A DNA stretch of 34,981 nucleotides from Nemertoderma westbladi (lineage: Eukaryota; Xenacoelomorpha; Nemertodermatida; Nemertodermatidae). Location of the stretch: the NCBI GenBank assembly GCA_032718475.1, contig JAUCBJ010008182.1, forward strand, positions 1 to 34,981. Reading direction: 5' to 3'. A program made the translations under genes and the position numbers. The notes under the pieces were generated by a model that was not told where the DNA came from, made no database searches, and worked only from the letters and a program-made list of their open reading frames with translations. Positions within the stretch are counted from its first letter, which is position 1. Every line of letters starts with the position of its first letter. This document shows, in pieces, positions 9,360 through 18,987 of the stretch.

Positions 9360-9457
9360 CTGAAAAGATGTCAGTCGATCGATCGATGTATCTTATTTAA
9401 TAATCTTTTACCCTAAAACTGTGTGGATAATGTTATCTGATGTATTTATCCAAATGA

Positions 9458-9710
9458 ATATGAACACAGATTCGTAACCGGGCGTTCAGATTTATAACCA
9501 GAAGCTAAGATTTGTAAACATGTTCTCCAATTCAAAACTGTGATATAAGATAAGTAACTGGGAACTACAATTCATAACCAGTACTCCGTTTCGTAATCAT
9601 GAACACGAATACGTTACCAGGTGGTCAGGTTTATAAGAGGAAACACAGATTCGTAACCGGTAACCAATGCGTAACTACGTGCAATGATTTATAACTGGAC
9701 ACTCAGCAGC
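9458..9710 (+). repeat. 20-bp minisatellite, about 12 degenerate copies
   Basis: A TAACC-like core recurs at 9475, 9495, 9515, 9535, 9555, 9575 and onward at close to 20-nt spacing to 9692. The consensus is near ACACAGATTCGTAACCGG. It begins about 100 nt upstream of the small gene's first visible exon. Confidence 0.75.
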
Positions 9711-10977
9711 ATGAGATATTGAGGATTTTTCTAGATCTGAAATATTAGGCTGATTCATTAACCGGCCGAATATTCAATCAATTTACAAAATTAAATGAAA
9801 TATTTTCTTGAAAATTTTCTGGCATCCGCATCATACTATGTATAATAAAACTGCTGTTAAGTTATCAGCGATTCAAATCACATATAACATATATTTTCAA
9901 TCACGGAAACTACACATTTTACAACTTGAATCAGTTTGAATTTTGCCAAATACTATTTATTTCTTACTATATATTTATTGAGTAACATGGTTTCATTCGC
10001 ACTTCCATTCCAGGAGGTAATGACAGAGGTTCACATGTTCCTCGAGCTACACAGCTACAGTATCTGGAGTGAACAATTGTTGATAGCTTTAGTACATCGC
10101 ACGTGAAAGTGCGCCATTTTTAGAAAATTCTATAGTTCCTATGTCGGCAGCTTGGGGTCGAATAACCATTCACTAGGTCCACTAAATTGTAAAGCTACAT
10201 ACTCTATTCATTCATTTGTAAAACTAGTTAAAAAGTTAAGTTGGTTTACTAATATTAAAACGACTGAATTAGGAAAGAAATGTTCCACACAATTTGTACT
10301 GCTACAAGTTTATATAAATATGCTCTTAAGTAAAGTTTCGGGATGTGTTGATACAAGTATGATGTGATTTCGAAATTTCCTAAGTCTTATAACACTGAGT
10401 TACAAAGAAGAGCTCAAGGATAAATCGATTAATTATATGGTTAAATCGTAACTAAGTAAACACTTATCGGCCTTGCCTTGTGTTATTCATCGTTAAATTA
10501 TTTTCTCCCGTTTAAACTAGATTTTGTCATTGTTTAGCTAAAGAAAGAGGTATAGTAATGGTCTCCTTGTGCAAAATGTTAAGAGTTTACGAGCTTTGAA
10601 TATGCACGCCCATTGCGCAAAACTTTCCCTTAGTGCCCAAAGATTTCGGCTTCTTTCAGGGCGGAACCTGTTTGCGTAGACCGCTGATCACTCAATGACA
10701 AGTGGTGAATTAATGTGTGGGATTTCCGGCGAATAAACCGACAAACACTTGAGTAATTGCTTGACACGTAGGGCGAATGGAGCCCGCTGTGTCCTTGTGG
10801 GGGGTACCAGGGTGGCGTTCGCTAAACATACATTGATACAATCCAGCTCTAATTACATCCACACTCTATAACCAGCGAGCACTATAATGGGACGTACTGA
10901 CTCACTTATATTTGGCCCCCTTTTCAAGGGCCTCGAGCACATGATTCTCCAAACGCGGTAGGCACAATATAATAGGA
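9711..10977. other. No gene recognised; GC-richer island at about 10,560-10,930
   Basis: Most of this stretch is AT-rich and featureless. The portion about 10,560-10,930 is clearly richer in G+C, with GGGCG-type boxes (GGGCGGAACC, GGGCGTGC on the complement) and CpGs, and would fit a promoter or conserved noncoding element. No open frame in it resembles a known protein; the missing N-terminal half of the Pax paired domain was looked for here and not found. Confidence 0.3.
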
Positions 10978-11228
10978 ATGGGACATCGCCGCAAAACTAT
11001 TAGATTTATCAACATACAGGGTGGAGAAGCTACAAAAAATTTCGTACAATGTTTCATCTCAACATTTAAACAAACAGACGATGTGTTAAGTATCGATATA
11101 CTGTATTTTACAAATCATAGACCAATGCAGCCAAATTATTTATATGGCTATGATTTAGGTGCCACGATTAATAAACAATTAAACATGCATGACGGCATGG
11201 CAAGACGTTTAAGAATAGTGTCTTTAAA

Positions 11229-11565
11229 CGATGCTACTACTACTACTAGGTCGAGCGAACTCGGACAGTGGAAATGAGATCCTTCCAGGCTTCCCGATTC
11301 TCCATAGTTGTCGCAATTTCGTTTCTCCCAAGTTCAGTATCCCTTTCAAGTTGATCTATATAATGTTATGGCAGGTCGTCCACGACTATGCTTTCCATGA
11401 GTTGGTTGCCAGAAAAGTAGATCTGGTATGACCTCGTCTTTACTTCGCCAGCAGTGCCCACTGAATCTTAATCTGCGTTCACGGAGGGTGGTTGATACAG
11501 GTGGTATTGTACCATAAAGCTCGGCGTTTGTCATGTGTGATGTTATCATTAAACGATGCAATATT
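11229..11565 (-). pseudogene. 3'-terminal fragment of a LINE (RT C-terminus with TAG-repeat tail)
   Basis: On the minus strand the segment reads NAELYGTIPPVSTTLRERR, LRFSGHCWRSKDEVI and RGRPAIT. After one frameshift it continues LERDTELGRNEIATTMENRE and ends ...VRVRST, directly followed by TAG repeats (11,234-11,250). LRFxGHCxR...RGRP...DT is the conserved end of a widespread family of invertebrate LINEs. The element is 5' truncated at about 11,565. Confidence 0.75.
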
Positions 11566-12660
11566 AATTTTTACATTAATACTAAAAAATATTAATATTT
11601 TGTTTCATTATGTCAAATTATCAGCGTTCTGGTGAACTACTCGTAACGATTCAAAGTGCAAATAGTCAGGTCGCAGCCGGTATATAGTCGTTTTTTTCAA
11701 TTTTTTCTCCACATTCCAAATGTTACCGTTTACCATGGCAACAGAAGCAAACTTGAATGGTCGGAAAATAATTATTGTCTGGACTTGGCAAAATGTAAGG
11801 AGACTAGATACAGAATGGATTATTTTTATTATTTTTAGATAGTTCGAACTGTATTAAATTTGGCAGAATGTAGTGAATTGTGACCATGGTTACAGGACTA
11901 CCACAGGTCTATTTCACAGGGTCTCAGGGACAATATATCTATAATGTTAGATTATTTATCCGAATGGGGAACAATTATTAATCAATGGTTATATATTTTT
12001 CGGATATTTACTGAAAATCGACGTTTGAAACTCGTTTATGAAACAGTTGACATGGTAAATGGGTTTTACAAAATTACGTCAATGGAATCTCTGATGCTGA
12101 TATGTGGGGGGTAGGTCAAGGATAGAAGACTGCATTTTTAATGGAAAGTAAATGACCTCCTGTTGTCATGGTAATATGGGACCGATAAATAATGTTGCAA
12201 AGTTGGTTCCCCTTAAAAAATAAAAGATATGGTAATTACCTACACCTGTGACAATTATGGTAGTTTATGGTAGTTTTTTTTATTTACTAAACGTTCGATT
12301 CTTTCTAAACTTTTGCCGGACTACATACGTACCAAGTTTCGTTTAGTTTCAACAAGGAATGACCGAGTTATAAGCGATCAAAAATTTACGACAAACGACG
12401 ACGACGACGACGACAGACAACTCGCCAATGGCACCCATATGCTAAGGCTTCGCTCACTTCGTGGCTCGCCCCACAAGCCTTTATATCCTCAATTTAAATC
12501 CTAATCGTTTCAGTTGAATCTGAGACTCATAAATTTCGTAACTGCCACTGGCGTCATATCTCTTAGTTCCCTATGGCCGCGCTATAATCAACTGGATAAA
12601 ATTATGATTTAAATACATAAATAATTTTATAACTCGGCACTTGAATTCATTACTACAGTA
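11566..12660. other. No gene recognised; (ACG)n microsatellite and palindromic X-box-like motifs
   Basis: An (ACG)6-7 run lies at about 12,395-12,414 inside a stretch with the look of a MITE end. GTGACCATGGTTAC at 11,880-11,893 is a near-perfect palindrome resembling an RFX X-box. Weaker versions are GTTTACCATGGCAAC near 11,731 and TTGTCATGGTAA near 12,163. No coding frame stands out. Confidence 0.3.
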
Positions 12661-12890
12661 CTACCGCACGTCGAGTGAGTTCGAACTGAGGAATTCAGTT
12701 CCCTCAAGGCCTCCCGATTCTCCATAGTTGTAACCATTTCGTTTATCTTTCTCACAAGTCCAGTATGGATGGATACCTTTCAATTGGGCTATGTCATAGC
12801 AGGTAAGGTAGTCGTCCATGGGAACGTCTACCTCTTTGTGATTGCCAGAAATTTAATCTAGTATGACCTCATCTTTAATTGGAGTGATAC
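12661..12890 (-). pseudogene. Second, more decayed 3' fragment of the same LINE family
   Basis: At nucleotide level it aligns with 11,260-11,440. Shared blocks include CCCGATTCTCCATAGTTGT, CCTTTCAA, CAGGT..GTCGTCCA, TTGCCAGAAA and TATGACCTC(G/A)TCTTTA. It has the same (minus) orientation as the first fragment, is 1.4 kb away and has more indels. No intact frame remains. Confidence 0.65.
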
Positions 12891-14440
12891 TGTTATTAAT
12901 AATATTACATGAACTGAACTACAATTATTGTTTTATAAATAAATAGGCAAATAGAAAAGGAAGGGATTAACTGAGGAATGTTAACAATGTTGATGGACAC
13001 GCCTCCCTTCCTAAAAGGGGCATAGAAGAAGTGCACCATTCATTTAATTGTACAACAGAACATTTGGGAAAGATTAAGTCAATGATTGCGTTCTATGGCA
13101 CCTTGGCTTCACACAGTGGACCAAGGCTTCTCCCTAGGCTTCCTAAGCACACAGTTTAAACATTTAGTTTAGAACGCCTTTGAGTTCTACTGTTGCTTGT
13201 TAAATAAAATCAATTATTAAGGATTAGGATTACCTCGGTAGAGGGCACGTTATTCCCATCTATTATTGTTCGCGTTTTACAGCAGCAGTAAAGCACCATC
13301 TGCTTCGTTTTAGCTACATATAATAAATGTATTAATTTTTTCTATCATATACCATTTCACAAAGTTTGTGCGATAACGACGACAAGAGATAATTTTTGCT
13401 TTATAAATTTTTAGCTTCACTGTAGAACAAAAGATGGATAACAAAAACATGTGGGAAATATAGTCAGAGAAACATATTTCATGATAATTTAATTTTTGGG
13501 TTAAATTTTTGAGATAACAATATATTTTAACGTTTTTTTAACAACAAATTTTGTCAAAGAGAGAAGGGATATTCTGGGGGGACGACGCTTTGAAAGCTCG
13601 GTTATAGTTAATACAACTAACGAAATGCCAAGGCCGCCAAGGGGGATATAATATTTTTAACATCTAAAATCTATTTAATTAATTAATTATATTGCGGCGC
13701 TGAATCTGTTTAAGTGTTCAGAAGGGCGTTATTTCACTATACAGATTTCACCAACACAAGCCAAGACTGCCGAAATTAGTGGGTCAGATAGTAATAATAG
13801 GAAAGATTAAAGTTCCGAGGCCTATTATATTGTTAAGCAAAATAAACTAAATATATAGGCCTATTATCCTATAATTATCTGAGTTTTATAAAAAATATTT
13901 TTCGTCAACATCACCGTCGTCCACACCCCCAGGTTATCGCGAAATTCGAATATCAAAAGTTAGATATGGGTTGCATGAAACACCTCATTTTCTCTTTCGT
14001 CGTCTTATTGATAATAAAGGTAGGTTTATTTCATAGTTTGTTGTTCCTATTTAGTTATATTGCGGGTTTCAAATACCGCGCTCATCTATGATGTAATAAA
14101 AATAAATATTGAAAAGTACCTTTACAAGTACTTTTATGCTTTCATGCGTTTTACATCAAACATATTTTTCCCACAAAAATAAATGATATTCATACCAGTA
14201 TAGATGAAATTTGCATAAAATACAACTGAACAAAGTAAATACATTTTACAGTTATTTACATTAACAGCAGTTTTACTGTATCCGCATATATTTTGTAAAA
14301 GTATTACCATCTCGTTTGACCTAATGGTTGTAGTAAGTAGCTATCCTATACATTTTATTATATTATTAGCTAATTATACATATATTTAGGTTTTTAGGAT
14401 ACCTTTAATTTTACAGCCTTGGTTGTGGGGCGAGTCAAAA
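12891..14440. other. No gene or element recognised
   Basis: AT-rich sequence with scattered simple-sequence runs (for example TTAATTAATTAATTAT near 13,676). I see no coding frame, RNA gene or repeat structure that I can support. Confidence 0.4.
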
Positions 14441-14583
14441 CTGCGAGCCATCAGCGAACTGTTAATTATACTATGGCCGTTTTAAAAAAAAGTCTGTGTG
14501 TGTCAGTGTGTGTGTCACAAACCAAGATATAACTAGCCATAGTATAATTATAATTGTATAATTGTTAACAAGATGGCTTGCAG
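14441..14583. mobile_element. 143-bp inverted-repeat element (MITE-like)
   Basis: The ends are CTGCGAGCCATC (14,441) and the complement of CTGCAAGCCATC (ending 14,583). An inner perfect 15-bp inverted repeat, TAATTATACTATGGC at 14,463-14,477 and its complement at 14,536-14,550, encloses a 58-nt centre that includes a (TG)n run. No coding capacity. Confidence 0.55.
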
Positions 14584-14668
14584 CTTATGCTGCACGAAGG
14601 ACCCACTCGTGTTATACGTAGAAGTGCCTATATTAAAAATGTCGGCCTTGTGTAAACTCTCTAGTTAA

Positions 14669-15096
14669 GAGCGGGAGGGGGGGGGGGGGGGGGGGGGGTC
14701 TAACACCTCCCTATTTCGGAAATTTTCTAAATGTCATCAAAAAAGGCCCAAAGTTTCCCTTTTTTGGGCCATTTTGGTCTACAATGGCCCCCAAACCATT
14801 TTCAGTTAAAAAATATCAGAAGAATTCGATGCAAGGGTCTTCGGAACTTATTATTCTAAATTTCGACAAATGTTGGTGGAGAAATAGCCTTTGACGGAAA
14901 AAGCCACTTTTGGCCATTATGCGGCCAATTTCGGGCCGCATTTAAATTTTAAAAATATTTGGTTTCGCTATTCTTAAACAACCCAGACGTGGTTTAGTAG
15001 CACAAAAAATTATTCCCACCAAATTTTAGGGTCCAGAGACTCCAAAATGTGGGGTTCAATTTGGGGGTGTTACCCCCCCCCCCCCCCCCCCCCCGC
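14669..15096. mobile_element. 428-bp MITE with homopolymeric G/C termini and TTAA flanks
   Basis: The left end reads GAGCGGGA, then 22 G (14,677-14,698), then T(C)TAACACC. The right end is its inverted copy: GGTGTTA, then 22 C (15,073-15,094), then GC. Both outer flanks are TTAA (14,665-14,668 and 15,097-15,100), consistent with a TTAA target duplication as in piggyBac-like elements. The interior has no open frame and contains paired segments rich in GGCC. Confidence 0.65.
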
Positions 15097-15149
15097 TTAA
15101 TATATATTTTTTGATTATTTTCAAGGATTGTGCTGAGGCGATTGAGCTG

Positions 15150-15230
15150 AGGCCACTAACAACACCACCACTACCACCGCTACCACCAACAACACCACCA
15201 TCACCATGGGTCCACCATGGAGGAGACGGA
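15150..15230 (+). repeat. ACC-rich microsatellite
   Basis: Imperfect (ACC/AAC)n repeat followed by two CCATGG sites. Open frames over it encode only low-complexity Thr/Pro or Gly/Val tracts. Confidence 0.6.
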
Positions 15231-15309
15231 GATTCAAACCCAAGCTGCGATGATTGCTGGGGGATTAACTTCCACTCGTCTTCTTGCGAAGCTATAATGC
15301 ACAGCTGCA

Positions 15310-15438
15310 TGTAACAATATGTCCCATAATATCTGTAACAATATAATCCGTAATATAATCTGTAATCCGTAACAATATAAATACTAATAGCCTGTACACT
15401 GTACAGGCTATTGTTGATTTTAGTATTTATATTGTTAC
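15310..15438. repeat. Nested palindrome with flanking GTAACAATAT repeats
   Basis: An 18-nt outer arm, GTAACAATATAAATACTA (15,369-15,386), has its exact complement at 15,421-15,438. Between them is a perfect 27-nt palindrome (15,386-15,412, AATAGCCTGTACA and its complement around a single C). Two further GTAACAATAT copies precede the structure. It is able to form a two-tier hairpin or cruciform. Confidence 0.75.
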
Positions 15439-15640
15439 GAACACTTAACATACCTAGGTGGTGGTTGTTGGGTATATCGTACTGTATCGGGAATGTTATA
15501 TTAAAATTATTTGTGGTGGGAAAACATATTTATTGATATAATAATACATTTATTCTTTTTGGCATTGCAGACCGCCCTTAGGGTAGTATGGGTGTGGGTA
15601 TGTGGGTAAACGTTGCACAAATATACACACCACCTCTCCA

Positions 15641-15673
15641 CCCCCCACCCCCCCCCCCCCCCACCCCACCCCC
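15641..15673 (+). repeat. C-rich homopolymer/microsatellite tract
   Basis: Runs of C interrupted by single A. It is not paired with a matching G tract nearby, unlike the tract at 15,073-15,094. Confidence 0.6.
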
Positions 15674-16129
15674 GATGCACTTGGAGACCTTAGTATAGTT
15701 TTAACTGTTATGTTGGCTGTTAAATGCACTAAGGTAGTGACAAGCCGACTTGAGGGCGTCGCAGTGATCCATTATATAAGGCGGGGTGTCGCAGGAGTTT
15801 TATCGCCCCAGTATGAATTAAGAAGGATGTTAAAAAGAGGTGTTAGGTCTATATATTTCTCCCATTTGGGGTATCGTCAGGACCAAATTCAAAAATACAA
15901 AAAATACAAACACCAGAAAGAGCAGTACTACTTACTACATGCACTACAGTACCGGTACTGAGTATCCAACCTAGGTGGGCTGGCAGACTGATCCTATAAC
16001 AATATAAATCCGGCATGGCCTAAGATACTGTATAAAGCCATGAATAATTATTTGAACCCTAACAATTGCAAATGATTGGTTAATTATACACAATAAATTC
16101 ATGAAACGAAACGTGAAACGCTACAGTAT

Positions 16130-16810
16130 GGAGCCATTACCTGTACGTCGCAAATAGGTTGGAATTGTAGGTATCGAACTTATTGAACGCGGTCGCACAA
16201 TTATAAAATAATCAGTACGAAGGCACCAGTAATTGCAGGGACGCGGTATTTCAAATATTGGATTAAATATACACGTTAAATAAATTATTTATAAAATATC
16301 CTACAAAAATGTATGATTGGCCGGGAAATTCTACAGTAGGAAAGCACCGGTCGCAATGGAACTTTCCGATAGCGGATATTGGAATACTATATACGGTTAT
16401 TCAATATAAACTAATCCTACGTAAATGCATGTGAAACGTACAGTAGATTCAGAAAACAATGTGTGTCTGTACTTTGCAAATAGGTATTGAGTAAATTAAC
16501 GGGGTTGTTCAACTAAAAAAATAAAAATAATCAGTACGTAGGCATTAGAAATTGTCTGAAAAGCTACTATTTCAAATATACAGTAGGATTAAACATACAC
16601 GGTAATTAAATTATTTATAAAACTTCCTACAAAAATGTATGAATTGGCAAAGTGGCAATATGCGGCCGGGAAACTCTACAGTATGAAGGCACCAGTTGCA
16701 ATAGAATGCTAGGATAGCGGATATTGAAATAATTATGCACGATTATCCAATTAATTCATTAATCCTACGTGAGTGCATGTGAAAACATACAGCACGTTCA
16801 GAAAACGGCG
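16130..16810 (+). repeat. Degenerate satellite, two units of about 320-350 bp with internal sub-repeats
   Basis: AATAATCAGTACG at 16,207 and 16,526, CCTACAAAAATGTATGA at about 16,300 and 16,626, GATAGCGGATATTG at 16,368 and 16,713, and AATCCTACGT at about 16,413 and 16,761 mark two tandem units. Within each unit a CAGTA-G-AAGGCACC motif recurs (16,213; 16,334; 16,532; 16,679), so a smaller ancestral unit was doubled first. Decayed GGGAAACGTACAG-type pieces continue to about 17,160. Confidence 0.7.
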
Positions 16811-17506
16811 TGTGCCGTTAAGATAGACATCTCGAATAAGAGGCTAAATAAGGGTTGGTAAATACTACTGTATATAAAGTATAGTACTCGTTCACGTGTT
16901 ATAATAAATTGCGCGGGAAACGTAAAGGACGTATGGAAAAGTGGGAAGTCGGATACATAATAGCAGAAAACAATGCAAATAGTACTGTACATAATTATCA
17001 TTACGGTAAACGAACGTTACCTACATCAACAGTATGGGAAACGTACAGAAGCTTAGAAACATAGGTGTACACATTACCTGGCAAATGTATACAGTACGTT
17101 GGAAACGGGTGTATGGCTCATGTCGTTTCCATGTAGACCAATAACCACACGGGAAATGTACAATACCGTTGAAAGAGCTGGGAAGGTTAATCTACATAAT
17201 AAACGTAGCCTAAGTATAAACGAAAAATAATGTGGGATTACCCATATGTAGATGTACAGTATAAAATTAATATATGTGTAAAAAATGGATGCACCAAAAC
17301 CAGGAATTCAAAAAATGTACAAAATGGATGCATACAAATAAACACCGGCAAATTGAAAAATTTATGGATAAAATATCCATTCTACATCAATTTATAAACA
17401 TATTTTCGAAATGGGTAAGACCAACGAAAATCATAAAGTCTTAATTAGGTGTACCGTGTGATCCGATTCCCGGATCGGATTCCCGGGGGGGCTCATTTGG
17501 TGCGGT

Positions 17507-17758
17507 TCACATGGCGGGATACATCTTGTTCCATGGGGGCCTATGCTTGTTTATGTATACTGATTCTGCGTGTACTCTGTCAATGTCAGTGTGGAACCCG
17601 CGGAACGCTGTTATCCTCAGGTTGTCGATCGGGCACGAGAGAAAATGTTGTAGTAGAACGTACTCAGGGGTGTTTGTAGAGTCGGGGTCCAGTTCCTTTC
17701 TGAAACTGCGTATGGTTGATCTGTGCTTAGTAAGTCTGTTGTTCGCGCTTTCAGACCT
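17507..17758 (-). pseudogene. Penelope-like element fragment (GIY-YIG endonuclease C-terminal half)
   Basis: An 83-codon open frame on the minus strand begins RSESANNRLTKHRSTIR and contains LLQHFLSCPIDNLRIT, DRVHAESVYINK and a terminal Met before TGA. The order R..xxH..I, then HF, then a Glu near W/YI, then a short end matches the second half of GIY-YIG nuclease domains carried by Penelope-like retroelements. The N-terminal Y...YIG part and RT are missing. It could also be the similar tail of another retroelement type. Confidence 0.45.
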
Positions 17759-17761
17759 TTA

Positions 17762-18764
17762 GCAGTTTAACCTGCCAATTTTAGGTGTCCTCTTGTTTAT
17801 AAATCGACTTTAGCCTATAACAAGTATTTGGTGCACATGAAGTTACATTAGCCGAAGCCAGTCTATGCGCGATCATTCACCCACTGTTAAGGGAGACTGG
17901 ATTCGGGTGCTTTTAAGTGATTGCGGTGCAGACCTACTGTATTATTCGATTGATCGTTACTATATAATCTCTGACAAATATATTTACTTTCGGGGAAATA
18001 TTAACAGTTCCTTTAGGACGTGGCGCTTTAGGTATATAAACAGAGTTATGACTTATACTAAACACAACGAGATGGCCACTGAGTTTCGTAAATATCGCAT
18101 TCTTTAGGAGATGCTTTATTATCTGTCACACGACTTCACTCTACTTCACACTGATCTGCCGACCGTCACTGAATTTGATCATATATAAGGAGGATAGCAA
18201 CTGACACATGTAGGGATTATGAAATAGCATTTAATTCACACAAAACCACTATAATGTAAGTCGCAATTGCTACAGGTAACCGGTCCCTCTTACCTTCAGT
18301 AATCAAGAAGATTGGGGGTTTTATGATTATTTATCGGTATTCTCCAAATATAACAACATATCCATCAATATACAACAATTAATAACAGACAGTAAACAGA
18401 AGTAAAATAATGCGGTGAAAGTCAGTATGTCGGTAGGTGATCGGTAATACCGCAGTGTTGATCAGTAATGCATTGCAGGTGAGTTGAGATAATAGATTTA
18501 CGTTCTTGTAATCAAAGCCATCTAATGTTTGGCCAAAGTCTGAAACTTCTACAGAAGCACAGAAGAATTCTAAGCCGGTGTTCTGAGGCTCAGTAAAGGT
18601 AAACAAAGACTGTAATGCATTGCGCGGTTTTCCGTAGGCCCTTGTCCAACATAAAAATGAAAATCGCTCTGATTGCTGAGCAGAACAAAGAGAGGTTCCA
18701 CGTTTACAGTAAATCAGCTGTCAGATTTCGTCATCTGAGTTCCAGTCTTTTAGAGTATTAGGCG
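17762..18764. other. No gene recognised
   Basis: Open frames at 17,865-18,107 (+) and 18,379-18,606 (-) show no family resemblance, splice context or codon signature. A TATA-like ATATATAAGG lies near 18,180. Confidence 0.3.
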
Positions 18765-18911
18765 CATTGCGGCAGAAAATGGCTTGTTATGTCCGCTAAA
18801 GCACCGGTACTGGTACATTGCGGAGAAAATGACTTGTTATGTCCGCTAAAGCACCTACACGGTATATTGCGGAGAAAAATGACTTGTTATGTCCACAAAA
18901 GCTTTTACACC
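18765..18911 (+). repeat. Three-copy tandem repeat, about 50-bp unit
   Basis: ATTGCGG-AGAAAATG-CTTGTTATGTCC followed by GCTAAAGCAC recurs starting at 18,765, 18,816 and 18,865 (spacing 51 and 49). The third copy is the most diverged. It ends just downstream of the 3' end of the decayed minus-strand gene. Confidence 0.75.
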
Positions 18912-18987
18912 GCTCCAAGAACATGGGATTTAATTCTATAAAATATAAAAAATCACAGTTTCTAAAATATAAAAATACTCTAAACAG

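Noticed and set aside
10978-11277. 99-codon plus-strand frame as a gene
   Set aside because: Its 3' part overlaps the TAG-repeat tail of a minus-strand LINE fragment, and no family, splice or codon support exists.
14677-14698. Telomere-like or sequencing-artefact G run
   Set aside because: It is matched by an equal C run at the opposite end of an inverted-repeat element with TTAA flanks, so a mobile-element terminus explains it better; exact length still needs reads.
15602-15961. 119-codon plus-strand frame starting in the C-rich tract
   Set aside because: The N-terminus is translated microsatellite and the remainder shows no recognisable motif.
16130-16810. CRISPR-like repeat array
   Set aside because: Repeats are long, degenerate and head-to-tail with internal sub-repeats, without uniform short repeats and unique spacers; the window is eukaryotic.
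17865-18107. 80-codon plus-strand frame
   Set aside because: No similarity, splice context or conservation evidence; length is compatible with chance.
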